Of a stretch of 64,000 bases of DNA, positions 1 through 8,717 are shown one piece after another. The first letter of the stretch is position 1. The number at the start of each line of letters is the position of its first letter. The notes under the pieces are model-generated. The model was not told the origin of the DNA. It did not search any database and saw only the letters and a program-made list of their open reading frames with translations. The stretch is taken from assembly GCA_964421085.1 (NCBI GenBank), contig CAYQVO010000018.1, positions 1-64,000 of the forward strand, written 5' to 3'. The stretch comes from CAYQVO01 sp964421085 (lineage in GTDB: Bacteria > Bdellovibrionota_C > UBA2361 > CAYQVO01). The translations under genes were made by a program, and so were the position numbers.

Positions 1-261
1 ACGAATCCTTTTCACCCCTCCATAATTTGGGTGACATGGGTTTTGAGGCATAAGGGATTCCGGCACACTCGGGTCGAGAACCTGCCAGTCCCTGAGGAAA
101 TCCAGCACAACCTGCTGCTCCTCCGGAGCACCCATTCCGGTGAAATTAAAGGAGGTCAGATCTCCTGGAACTGCTGGAAGAGAGATTCAGGCAGCAGGGG
201 GAATTCCATGCATTTGCGACCATTGAGTCCTGGCCATTGTCCCGAATGAAAGCGCCTTTCG
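1..261 (-). other. Left-edge segment, possible coding remnant
   Basis: No convincing complete gene lies here. On the minus strand a frame is open from about position 203 to the left edge. It contains a stretch reading GAPEEQQVVLDFLRDW, which resembles the short helical C-terminal motif (PEExQxxLxxFLRxL) of some cytochrome-c-like or secreted proteins. No start codon with a ribosome site precedes it, and the frame becomes unlike protein near the edge. It may be the tail of a decayed gene. The plus-strand frame over the same bases looks like a shadow. The family guess is weak. Confidence 0.2.
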
Positions 262-3200
262 TCAAAAACCCACTACCCTCTGTTCGCCGGTAAACTGCTC
301 TACTCGTATGCCCGCTTCAGGAATTGCGGAATCCCAGACACCAACCGGCGTTCCTCTCATCTCTTGTCGAATCGCCGCTCTCAAATCCCCGGCCGCGCGG
401 GCACTGCGCGCCATGACAATGGCAAAGCCTCCGCCGCCTGCGCCTGCCAGTTTTGCGCCGTTCATGTACGGCTTCATGATATCGAAGAAACGATCGATGA
501 ATGGGTTCGTGCTGTCAAAGCGTTTATTCAACTCCCAGTGCTCGCCAAGAAGCGCTCCAAAGCAGTCCAAATCTCCTTTAACCAGAGCGTCCCTCATCAG
601 AAGGGCGAGGCTCGCGATCTCCTGTTCCAGCCGGACCATCTCCGGATCTCTGGCCATCCAGCGGCTGACTACTTTTCGCAGAAGATTTTTGGCCAGTCGC
701 TGCTTTCCTGAATATACAAGCATCAGGCGGTCCCCCAATTCCTTCTTTATTGCTGCATCGAGCACAAGTGGTTCCACGTGAAGCTTTTGAGGAAGGCCTG
801 GTTTTGAAGAAACAAGTTTTATTCCGCCTCTCAAGCCTCCCACTTGATCCTGCCAGCCGCCGCCCGTTGTCAGCATCTGCTCGAGACACAGAACTTCATC
901 GGTCAACGCCTCAATGCTCACATCCTCGCCGAAGAAATTGCCAAGAGCCATCAATACGGCGCCCGCCATAATAGAGCTTGCTCCAAGTCCCGATCCCCGG
1001 GGAATGAAAGTCCTCGTGGACACTTTCATTCCTGTACCTAGAGATCTGCAGATTGCGGAAATGGGAAAGTCTTCCTCGATCTCATCCGGTATCACACCTT
1101 TGAGCACCAGGGCGGCTTTCAACAATGCGAACGGATCTTTCGGATCATCGAAGCTGTTCAGCTCTGACGCCTTTTTCGCCTTGAACACTAAATCAATATC
1201 CCGGCTCTCCAGCACAATTTGCGGTTCCGAAAGTCTTTCAACCGATGCCTCGAGCGGATAAACCCCCTTCAGGGTAACTGCGGCATTGAGAACTAATCCC
1301 CCCTTCTCGATACTGTAGGGAGGCGTGTCTGTCCAGCCTCCGCCGAAATCAATTCTCGCGGCTGCCTGAACTCGCGTTCCTTTTTGCTCTGACGCGAACT
1401 TCGCGGCCTTTCGCTCCGGCGCATGAGCCTTGCGAAGAATTCGCCGCGTGGAATCCTTAATCATCCCTGCCAGCGAATCGAAAGCGGCAGCTTCATAGCC
1501 TGCGGCAGGATCCGCCTCATGCAGAGCCCGATAGCCCCGAAGGCGTATTACAGGATCCGCCGAAACCAGCCATTCAGCCGCCAGTCCTGCGCGCCGGGCG
1601 ATGGTGGCAGGCGTTGTGCCCAGAATCTTCTGCGCTTTCGATGCGGGCTCCTCGTTTAAAACAGCATCGAAGAACGACCTGGCTGCTGCAATGTCCTCCA
1701 CTTCGCTGATGTCGTCGAGCAGACGATCGCTTCCTGCCGCCCGGAAGCTTTCCGCAAGCGAATAGCGCCTGCTTTCCACCCATCGTTTTCGTTCCGCGTC
1801 CGTCCACAGCTCCGGTTTCTGCAGCTTGAGCGCATTCTCGAGGCTATCGTCACTTCGCTCTGCAGGCACGTAGAGCATCGCATTCCAGAGAGATCTCTCC
1901 CCTTCCGACACACCCGGCCATACAGCTCCGGCAGACAGCTTCGAGCTTTCGAGCCATTCCGTCCACGGAGTATTCATGAACGTCCCGCGTTCGCTTGACG
2001 CGCACTGCTTAGGGTCGTCATAAAGGCCGTAAATGCGCGTTACATATCCGCCCGAGGCGATGGGCAGCTGGTGAACGACCAGATCTTTCGATAGAGCGAA
2101 TGCTTTTGATGTCTGAACATTTGCTATGATCGCACTGCCTTTCCAGGATACCGGGCCCCGCAGGTGGCTGTCGACTATCAACGCAGGCCGATCTCCGCTT
2201 ACTGATGCTTCCACCACGGCGTTTATCACAGTGAGTTTCTCCTGGGGAGCAGAGACCCACGACGCGGAACTCGAGGTCCACTCGCAGATGTTTTGAAGAC
2301 TCGGTGTGTCAGCCGCAGCTTCCCAGTATTCGCTGCTCGAGCCGAAATGGACAAACATAGCCGGCTTGAGCCGTTCAACTGTGAAATCGGTTCCACGAAT
2401 CATCTTCCAGATCTCACGCCGCGCTCTTTTAATTTCAAAAAGGGCGGCATGATCGCTGCAATCGGCGATATACTCCTCGAACGATGTAGATTGAGCCAGT
2501 GGGAGAACGAGGTCACCGTAAAAGTTCAGAGGAGCAGCATCATCAGGGTTGTTGGAACTCAATAAACAAAGGGTCGCCACTTCGTCGACTGCGGCCAACG
2601 CCGCCATTTTTTCGACTGTCCGATAATCCAGCCAGACAAGACCCGTATCCACATCAACCTGCCCATCCAGTATCGCCCCGCATTCTTCCAGTTTGGACAA
2701 TGGAGGTTTGTGCAGATACGTGTGTACCCTTCCACCTTCAGCGGTCGAGACGTAAACACCATGTCTCGAACCCACATCTACCGCGACGGACGCTCCTACG
2801 CCGATTACTCCGGGGCGTTGCAGCGAAACCTGAAGATGATCGAAAACCAGCACGACGTCGCCGGCAGCCACCAGAAGACCGGGGGGAGCGCCGGCGCTAA
2901 TTCCCGAAAGACTTATCAGAAACTCGTCGAAAAGAGTCGATGATCTTCCATCCGGCAGCACCCTCGGCACACGGGCGAACAGTTTTCCGACAGCTGAGCA
3001 GTGCGGCAGGCGGCGGGAGTCGCCTCCCGAGTGAATCATCAAGACACGTTTTTTTGAAAGAGCCTCCCCTTCAGCTGCAAGCGATGCTAACGCCCTCAAA
3101 GTCGCGCCGCCTGATCCGATGCGCGCGCCCGCAGGATCTGCCATGACAATAAAGCGAGTGCGGGAGGGGAGAAGATCCACGCTTTTACGTCGCTCGAGTT

Positions 3201-3464
3201 GACGGCGATACATATCCGCCTGACGCTCNNNNNNNNNNNNNNNNNNNNNNNNNNNNNNNNNNNNNNNNNNNNNNNNNNNNNNNNNNNNNNACTGGCAGTG
3301 AGAATGCATATATCCCACCCGACTGTCGCATTCGGCCTGAGGGAGGCGAGATATTGGCGCCAGCTGTCCTGGTAAGCTTGCGACAGGAAATCCATTCCGG
3401 TATGAGAATAGCTTTTCAATGTTCCCTCAGGTTTCGCTTCCACTGTCAGGAGCGGCATATCCAT
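262..3464 (-). CDS. fkp: Bifunctional L-fucokinase / GDP-fucose pyrophosphorylase (Fkp type), interrupted by assembly gap
   Basis: Fkp-type enzymes phosphorylate L-fucose to fucose-1-phosphate and convert it with GTP to GDP-fucose, the donor for fucosylated surface glycans. The N-terminal half carries the pyrophosphorylase region, with a nucleotide-binding loop IGSGGATLRAL and further on HSGGDSRRLP. The C-terminal third is a GHMP kinase, with GGGWTDTPPY, the ATP loop PRGSGLGASS and the late glycine motif AGAGGGGFAI. A 62-base N run cuts the gene. The frame after the gap, read from ATG at 3464, begins MDMPLLTV and reaches WDICILTAS, which fits the family N-terminus and should join ERQADMYRRQLE on the other side. 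The N count does not preserve frame, so a frame-naive call would begin wrongly at 3318. Corrected length is about 1067 residues, similar to plant FKGP (about 1055). I infer an intact gene. The upstream neighbour is a methyltransferase remnant. Confidence 0.85.
3229..3290. other. Assembly gap (62 N)
   Basis: A run of 62 undetermined bases lies inside the fkp gene. The coding frames on its two sides differ by one, so the true missing length is not 62, or the run is an arbitrary scaffold estimate. Both sides match the same protein family in order, so the join itself looks right. Confidence 0.99.
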
Positions 3465-3479
3465 TTTTCGTAAGGATTG

Positions 3480-4208
3480 AACAACAAGGCAGCTGCGTAA
3501 TCAAGGAAATTAAAGAAATCACCAAATCCAGCTATCTTCCGCTCAGGAAGAAGAATCCCCGGCCCCCAGTCCATGCGAGAAGCGTGAACACACCGCCTTT
3601 TCGTCCATTGATCAGATTGAGCAGGCATATGACTGTGCTATCCACCGCCGAAGCCGGCAAATTTTTCGGGAAGATTTCCCGATTCCGATGTTCTCGCAAA
3701 GTATCCCATTTGGCACAAGCCGGAGCGCTCTTCAAAAAGTCGAGATCTATGGGCGCCTCATCCGGCTCTTCGAGAGGATCCGGATATGAGAGTTTCGCAG
3801 CAACAGACTAACTATTCCACCGTCCAATCGGTGACGGCATGGAGCCTTGAGAGATTCTGACTGGTTCGGAAAGGAGAAGCATGCCGATGCCGGCAACCAT
3901 GCTCCTTGCCTGAATCAAGAGGGTCTGGAGCTGCCCGGGCAATAAATGAAATGATGGAGAAGGCCCGTTGAGGAAATGAAAACGAAAGGGGATCCTGAGC
4001 AGCCCGACATGAACTCAGACACCGGCTGACACACGAACTCGACATTCGTGAGACCTCGGGCAGCAATATTCGCTTCAGCTTATCTCAACATCGCAGGGCT
4101 GTGATCGACCGCTATCACTCTCCTGAAACGATGTCCAAATCGCAGTGTCATATGGCCGGTTCCGCAGACCGCATCGAGCATCAATTCGTCTGTCCTGGGA
4201 TTTCTCCG
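3480..4208 (-). pseudogene. Decayed class I SAM-dependent methyltransferase
   Basis: Directly after the stop of the upstream nucleotidyltransferase the minus strand reads DELMLDAVCGTGHMT, then VIAVDHSPAML, which are motif I and motif II of class I SAM methyltransferases. The frame is broken by TAA just after that (near 4083), continues in the same frame as IAARGLTNVEFVCQPVSEF and later ISSTGLLHHF, then meets TGA near 3916 and shifts. Degraded pieces (AMVAGIGMLLLSEPV, then a stretch down to about 3480) follow in other frames. The N-terminus is missing. The motif order and spacing fit the family, while the stops and shifts show it is dead. The part from about 3900 to 4208 is well supported; the extension to 3480 is inference. 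It fills what would otherwise be a 740-base gap. Confidence 0.55.
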
Positions 4209-4787
4209 TCACTTCAGACCTTTTGCCCAGCGTGGAATTGCCAGCGAATATGATTTCGCCCGCCTGAGAATATATTCCCTGTCGACTTTCTGACTTTGAA
4301 GAATTGAAAGAATATCATCCTTGTCAATTGCCCGCGGATCACCTCCACGCAAAGCAAAAAGCTTGGAAATGATGATATCTTCGGCGGTTATGGTCGGAAC
4401 ACGGGCAAATCCATAGTCGATTAAATTGCTCTGACCGCGCCTCACAGCACCTGGTACCCAGGGGAACACCGGCAGCAGGAAGTCAATTCCTTCAAAGCGC
4501 TCATTCTCGCCTTCACGGGAAAGAATCAGGGCCAACCTTTGCCCCCCTTTTTTTTCGAAGTCCGGGACGAACCCGAGAGCGGGCTTGTATCCAAGTTCTT
4601 TTAAAACACGTTCTGCCAGGGCCCGCGCCTTCAGCTGTTCAGTATCAATCAGCGCAATATCAATATCCGCCGTGAACCTTGCGTTCTCACGGTAAAGACT
4701 TGCGGCAATACCGCCGCATACTGCCCAGCTTCCTGTCCGGGGTTCGAGACGTTCAATCACACGTTTCAATCCGGAGAAAAGCTTCAT
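4209..4787 (-). CDS. AbiEii-like nucleotidyltransferase (putative toxin)
   Basis: A 192-residue protein with the nucleotidyltransferase core seen in AbiEii/MNT-type proteins: CGGIAASLYRE followed by FTADIDIALID, that is GG(x)A then DxD, around residues 24-47. A lysine-containing helix (ITAEDIIISKLFAL) and a late IDKDDI segment follow as in the family, where they complete the active site. AbiEii toxins transfer nucleotides, and related proteins form type IV toxin-antitoxin or abortive-infection pairs. This one is shorter than typical AbiEii (about 300 residues). Its ATG overlaps the stop of the upstream winged-helix gene by 4 nt (4784-4787), so the two are translated together. The toxin role is inferred from the pairing; it could also be a general adenylyltransferase. 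A dead methyltransferase follows at once. Confidence 0.7.
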   Translation of the reverse strand: MKLFSGLKRVIERLEPRTGSWAVCGGIAASLYRENARFTADIDIALIDTEQLKARALAERVLKELGYKPALGFVPDFEKKGGQRLALILSREGENERFEGIDFLLPVFPWVPGAVRRGQSNLIDYGFARVPTITAEDIIISKLFALRGGDPRAIDKDDILSILQSQKVDREYILRRAKSYSLAIPRWAKGLK

Positions 4788-5161
4788 TGTCTCAATGAAT
4801 TCCTTGCATGGAACACGGCCGACGCAATTTCGTCGACAGCACGAAGCTTTTCTTCGGCATGCAGATTGCGTCTCGTTTTTTTCAGAATCGACAGTTCGTA
4901 TTCAAAGATTGCTTCTTCGATCTTTCGAACTATTGAAGGCTCGCGAACGAGCCGCCAGCAGGAAGACCTCGAAGACCACTTTATGATGCCGGCATCGCGA
5001 AGTGAGCCCAGGCAGCGATCAACTGCAGCAGGGCTTGAAGACGTCTTCTCAACGAGCGTTGCCCGGTCAACCGCCTTGTTTGTGCAGGCAAGAACCCTGA
5101 GAATTCTGCACACGATTCCTTTTGAGAGAAGTGAGTCGAGATCGATTTTCGCCCGTTTCAT
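4784..5161 (-). CDS. Winged-helix DNA-binding protein, putative antitoxin/repressor of the AbiE-like pair
   Basis: A 125-residue protein. Residues about 10-65 fit a winged helix: a helix ILRVLACTNKAVD, a turn-helix RATLVEKTSSSPAAVDRCLGSL, and a strand ending in GIIKWSSRSSCWRL. The C-terminal half is charged and helical (about 75-120) and may dimerise or bind the partner. The gene overlaps the nucleotidyltransferase by ATGA. In AbiE systems the first gene (AbiEi) is a winged-helix antitoxin that represses the operon; this protein is smaller and lacks the extra AbiEi C-terminal domain. An inverted repeat and a direct repeat lie just upstream of its start, which fits self-repression. Assignment to the AbiE class is inference from domain pairing. 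Confidence 0.65.
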   Translation of the reverse strand: MKRAKIDLDSLLSKGIVCRILRVLACTNKAVDRATLVEKTSSSPAAVDRCLGSLRDAGIIKWSSRSSCWRLVREPSIVRKIEEAIFEYELSILKKTRRNLHAEEKLRAVDEIASAVFHARNSLRQ

Positions 5162-5210
5162 AATGATGGAATGGTATCATTGTATTACGGGGAATAAAAC
5201 CACGGGGAAT
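5162..5210 (-). promoter_or_regulatory. Candidate operator upstream of AbiE-like pair
   Basis: Next to the start codon lies an inverted repeat, AATGAT (5162-5167) and ATCATT (5176-5181). Further upstream a 9-base direct repeat ACGGGGAAT occurs at 5187-5195 and 5202-5210, 15 bases apart. On the minus strand a weak -10-like TACAAT overlaps this block. Position and pairing suggest an autoregulatory site for the winged-helix protein, but no binding consensus is known to me. Confidence 0.35.
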
Positions 5211-5359
5211 CGGTGAATGCGTACCTGAAACTTATCAATCCCGCAGGATGAACGCCATGTGGATAACCGGCGGACGATTAAAAGGAAGAAAGGAGAACGG
5301 ATCGCTTTTTCAATATCGGCGAACCCCTCACCTCCTCGCTGCCTTCGTCGCCTTCACCT

Positions 5360-6338
5360 TCAGCCCTTTGTCGACATCCTCATGTTATTATTCTCGTTCT
5401 CTTCGCCGATCACCTCGTCCGGATCAGCGACCGCGCCGACATAGTACTTTCCTGCCCGCATATCCGCCGGCAATTTAAACTTCGCCGTTGGGAAGTTCGC
5501 TGAAAGCAAATTCCCCATCTTCATCAGTCTCGACACTGTCCTGATGGGCTCCGGTGATCCTGATTGTCACGCCTTCAACGGGGTTATCTTCCAGTGTCAC
5601 ACTTCCCGTTATCGCCCCATCAAGATCTGGTTCATCCGGGATATCAGTCGGAGCAGGCGTTGCAGTTGGAGCAGGCACCGTCGATACAGGGTGAGGCGCA
5701 TGTGTTGCGGCAGGAGCTATCGTTGGTGTGCGCGTGGGAGTTGATGTCGGTGTGGGGGTAAGTGGATAAACTGCTTCATTGTCATAGAGAACCGTCAATC
5801 TTTGATCTTCGCTTGTCATACCTCCAGCAATCAACTCAAGCTCGCCATCATTGTCATAGTCAGCCCACGCTACGTTTCTTTCCGCAACACCGATAAGGCC
5901 GGCGTGAGTGTTCCGGGAAAAGGATGTCTGATTGTTGTCGTAGATGCTGCTGACATTGAAAAAGCCGGTGAGTGCAACGTCAGGGTATCCGTCAAGATTA
6001 TAGTCGCCAAAGGCGACGCCCCCAGGCATTGTGCCCGCAAACCGATCGGTCTGTTCCGAGAAGATGAAACTCCCTTCGTTATGGAAAGTGCTGTGCGCAT
6101 ACCCCGAACAGCCATTTCCGGCCGCAACGATACAGCCCCCGGCAACTGCTATATCGTTTTTGCCATCGCGGTCGTAATCGGCGCAGGCGGTCGACTCATT
6201 CCTGGTTCCGGGGAGAATTATGCCCGAGTCATTGAAATCACTCTGTGCCGCTGCGGGAGTTAATCCCTGGACAAGAACTGTGATAAGAAAAATCAGCTTT
6301 GCCGTCCCTGCAACCATACCCCTGCTTTCGCTAAACAT
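5360..6338 (-). pseudogene. FG-GAP/VCBS-type surface protein with Thr/Pro linker, frameshifted
   Basis: The open part (6338 to 5475, 287 residues) starts with a signal peptide (about residues 15-32, ending AAAQS). Three FG-GAP/VCBS-type units follow, with ADYDRDGKNDIAV, GDYNLDGYPDVALTG and ADYDNDGELELIAGG, each a DxDxDG-like Ca-binding loop of a beta-propeller. A Thr/Pro-rich linker and a carboxypeptidase-regulatory-like fold (VEGVTIRITGA, DGEFAFSEL) come next. The frame then stops, but another frame continues from about 5485 to the stop at 5360 as FKLPADMRAGKYYVGAVADP and EENENNNM, a clear CARDB-domain end. The two folds abut far too closely, so an internal deletion plus frameshift is likely. 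Intact relatives would be secreted adhesin-like proteins. It lies between two toxin-antitoxin-like modules. Confidence 0.65.
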
Positions 6339-6352
6339 TCATCCTCGACATC

Positions 6353-6381
6353 TTGACAGCAGCTCTTTATGCTGTCATGAT
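6353..6381 (+). promoter_or_regulatory. Promoter with overlapping operator palindrome for vapBC
   Basis: A perfect -35 box TTGACA (6353-6358) is followed after 17 bases by CATGAT (6376-6381), a 4/6 match to a -10 box. A perfect 8-base inverted repeat, TGACAGCA (6354-6361) and TGCTGTCA (6370-6377), sits across the promoter. VapBC complexes commonly repress their own promoter through such repeats. The start codon at 6388 is only 6 bases past the -10 and has no Shine-Dalgarno, so the message may be leaderless. Confidence 0.6.
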
Positions 6382-6387
6382 GCGATC

Positions 6388-6648
6388 ATGAGAACAACGG
6401 TCACACTCGATCCGGATGTGGAGGCTGAACTCAAAGTCCGGGTGAAGAAAGGCGGCTCCAGTTTCAAAGTCGTCCTCAACCAGGCCCTGCGGGAATTCTT
6501 TGCGATCTCGAGAAGCGGAAAGACTCCTCGACGAAAGTTCAGAGTGAAAGCTCATCATTCCCCATTTGCCGATGGAGTGGATCCTTTGAAACTGAACCAG
6601 CTATACGATGAAATTTCGGCTGAGGATTTCGGGAAGCGACAGAAATGA
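6388..6648 (+). CDS. VapB-type antitoxin
   Basis: An 86-residue protein that begins MRTTVTLDPDVEAELK, the beta strand and first helix of a ribbon-helix-helix DNA-binding domain; the second helix is SSFKVVLNQALREFF. The C-terminal half (about 50-86) is basic then acidic and lacks a fold I recognise; in this family such tails wrap the toxin. The ATG at 6388 was chosen because it begins the RHH strand exactly and lies just after the operator. Longer in-frame starts read through the promoter. It overlaps the PIN toxin by 4 nt, the usual antitoxin-first order. It should neutralise the toxin and repress the operon through the palindrome at 6354-6377. Confidence 0.8.
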   Translation: MRTTVTLDPDVEAELKVRVKKGGSSFKVVLNQALREFFAISRSGKTPRRKFRVKAHHSPFADGVDPLKLNQLYDEISAEDFGKRQK

Positions 6649-7076
6649 TTGTTCCCGACCTCAATCTGCTCATCTATGCATATAACGAAGAAGCCCCGCT
6701 GCATGCAGCGGCAAAAACATGGTGGGAATCGCTTTTGAATGCTGATGAGCTGGTGGGGCTGCCCTGGCTGGTCAATGTGGGCTTTATCCGGTTAATGACG
6801 CATCGTGCGGCACTTAAAATTCCCATGTCGTTGAAGGATTGCTGCGATGTTGTCGAGGAATGGCTTGGGCTTCCCGTCGTCCAGCCGCTCGAGCCAGGGC
6901 CGCGTTATTTTTCCATTTTCCGGAAAATGCTCGAAAATGCCGGTTGCGGTGGAAATCTTACAACAGACGCGCATCTCGCAGCATTGTCAATCGAGCATTC
7001 CTGCACTTTGCATTCGAACGACTCCGACTTTGCGCGCTTCAAAGGGCTGAGGTGCGTTAACCCATTGCTGCCTTAG
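6645..7076 (+). CDS. VapC-type PIN-domain ribonuclease toxin
   Basis: A 143-residue PIN-domain protein. It opens MIVPDLNLLIYAYNEE with the first catalytic Asp at residue 5; a central acidic position lies in the helix after LPWLVNVGFIRLMTH; the third is in LTTDAHLAALSIEH (Asp about 108), and SNDSDFARF near residue 126 gives the last Asp. PIN toxins are Mg-dependent RNases that cut tRNA or rRNA when the antitoxin is lost. All expected acidic positions appear present, so it looks active. Translation is coupled to the antitoxin by ATGA overlap. The family is often annotated TA system VapC family ribonuclease toxin. The RNA target cannot be read from sequence. Confidence 0.85.
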   Translation: MIVPDLNLLIYAYNEEAPLHAAAKTWWESLLNADELVGLPWLVNVGFIRLMTHRAALKIPMSLKDCCDVVEEWLGLPVVQPLEPGPRYFSIFRKMLENAGCGGNLTTDAHLAALSIEHSCTLHSNDSDFARFKGLRCVNPLLP

Positions 7077-7198
7077 CCCTTCATGGCAGTTTGGGCCGGA
7101 GAAGCGCTCCCGGATCGGCGCCATCGAAGCAACCTTTTGCCTTGACGCACTTCCCGGAAGATATAAAAGTAGCAATGTAAAATCAAGGAGATACCGAC

Positions 7199-7375
7199 AT
7201 GGAAGGCTTCTGGGAAACAATGATAGATGGCTGCCTGCTGCTGCTCAAGGTTTTCATCGTGCTGTTTATTCTGGACTCGGCCCTTTATTTCTTCGACTAC
7301 GATATCCATATTCCCTTTGTAAGGAACGTGGTGATTGTATTTTTCCATTCTCTCGGGTATTCGAAAGCAGTTTAG
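7199..7375 (+). CDS. Small membrane protein, 58 residues
   Basis: A short frame preceded by a strong ribosome site, AAGGAG, about 8 bases before ATG at 7199. The peptide MEGFWETMIDGC begins a mostly hydrophobic sequence: one segment about residues 12-32 (LLLLKVFIVLFILDSALYFF), a polar link DYDIH, and a second hydrophobic stretch about 39-52. It ends 15 bases before the polyprenyl synthase start and is probably co-transcribed with it. I know no family for it. Support comes from the ribosome site, the coherent membrane topology and placement directly before a gene for a membrane-lipid pathway. A function cannot be assigned. Confidence 0.55.
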   Translation: MEGFWETMIDGCLLLLKVFIVLFILDSALYFFDYDIHIPFVRNVVIVFFHSLGYSKAV

Positions 7376-7390
7376 GCAGCTCGCTACGAC

Positions 7391-8395
7391 ATGCAAGATA
7401 CCCCTGCCCCGCTTGATTTTTCACGCATCATTGCCGCCACAGAAGGGCTTCAGGAACTCGAAGCACTGATTCAGACAAAACTCGTATCCGAAGCTCCGGC
7501 TCTTGCAAAGATATCGGCCCATCTTGTCGGACTCGGAGGAAAACGAATACGTCCCCTTTTATGTCTATTGTCCGCAAAAACGCTCGGGATGAAAAAGCCT
7601 TCGGAGCAGATCCTCAAGGTTGCGGCCGGCATCGAGCTTATCCACTCTGCGACCCTTCTTCACGACGATATTATCGACAGGTCGCCGATCCGGCGGAAAG
7701 AGGTATCTGCGTACAGAAAATTCGGGCTTCCGCCCACTCTTCTCGCAGGCGATTTTCTGCTTGTCCGGGCATTCAGCCTGTGTGGAGAACTCGATATATC
7801 GATAGTTAAGGCTACGGAAGAAGCGTGCGTCGAACTGACTGAAGGCGAGATTCTCGAGACTCCCCTCTATTCTGAATCACACTCAAAAGAGTCCGCGCTT
7901 CGCATCGCGAGGAAAAAGACCGCTTCGCTTTTCAGGCTGGCTGCGGAATGCGGAGCAAGGCTTGGGGGCGCCAGTGAGGAATCAGTAAGTCTGATGCGAA
8001 CCTTCGGGGAATCTTTGGGAACAGCCTTTCAGGTTCTGGACGATATTCTCGATGTTTCGGGAACAGAAGACGTTCTCGGGAAAGCCGCAGGAATCGATGT
8101 TAAGGAGCGCAAACCTTCGGTAGTAAACATACTGTGGCTGAACAGGGGGACTCCTCTCGCGTCGAGGCTACTGTCGGAGCCGGATTCGGACGAGGATGCA
8201 TACGTAAATTCCGCGATGGCAGAAATAAAGGATCTCGGGGTACTGGACGAGGCTGCTGACATCGCTGAACACTATGCCGCGCAGGCGGAAGAATCCCTCA
8301 ACCGGGCGATATCCCTGAACTCATCCGCCTCGGACCACGAAGGCGGCCGGCTGCTTTTATCCCTGATTCGATTTGTCGTTTCCCGGCTTCATTAA
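7391..8395 (+). CDS. Long-chain polyprenyl diphosphate synthase (IspB/HepT family)
   Basis: A 334-residue trans-isoprenyl diphosphate synthase that extends FPP or GGPP with isopentenyl diphosphate to a long polyprenyl chain, used for quinones. GGKRIRPLL lies near residue 50; the first Asp-rich motif is LLHDDIIDRS (about 90-99) and the second is VLDDILDVSG (about 215-224). Residues two and three before the first motif (SATLLHDD) are small, as expected for long-chain rather than short-chain enzymes. Length matches octaprenyl/heptaprenyl synthases. Chain length and end use are inference. It follows the small membrane gene by 15 bases and precedes a region with an imperfect inverted repeat. Confidence 0.88.
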   Translation: MQDTPAPLDFSRIIAATEGLQELEALIQTKLVSEAPALAKISAHLVGLGGKRIRPLLCLLSAKTLGMKKPSEQILKVAAGIELIHSATLLHDDIIDRSPIRRKEVSAYRKFGLPPTLLAGDFLLVRAFSLCGELDISIVKATEEACVELTEGEILETPLYSESHSKESALRIARKKTASLFRLAAECGARLGGASEESVSLMRTFGESLGTAFQVLDDILDVSGTEDVLGKAAGIDVKERKPSVVNILWLNRGTPLASRLLSEPDSDEDAYVNSAMAEIKDLGVLDEAADIAEHYAAQAEESLNRAISLNSSASDHEGGRLLLSLIRFVVSRLH

Positions 8396-8717
8396 TCCGT
8401 GTTTCCGAAATCTGAATCGCGTTCGGGCCCGGGTTCGGCGGTAGATTCAGAATTTGGAAATTCCTACGAAATTCACGCAGTTCTGCCTGCGAATTTTTTG
8501 AACCACTATGCAACTAAAAGCAGAGTATTTGGCATAAGTTTATTAGCGAGACGCGACGGGGGCGCCTTCGCATGACAATTAACAGCCGAGTGGTGTCAAG
8601 CTGCCTTGAAAAAGGCTGCGTTTCAATGTGCTGCTGTTTGGCATGTTTTCCCCTGTTTGCCCGGAGTTTCCAGAGGGAGGCTTCCCTGAATCCAGGTTTT
8701 TTTGGAGGTGCCGACAC
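8396..8717 (+). other. Intergenic region with imperfect inverted repeat
   Basis: No gene is seen in these 322 bases. An imperfect inverted repeat has arms 8405-8418 and 8444-8457 with 12 of 14 positions pairing around a GC-rich loop. It begins 10 bases after the polyprenyl synthase stop but has no T tract, so it could be a transcript-end structure or an mRNA processing site rather than a classic terminator. The right end carries GGAGG (8704-8708), the ribosome site of the next gene. Confidence 0.4.
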
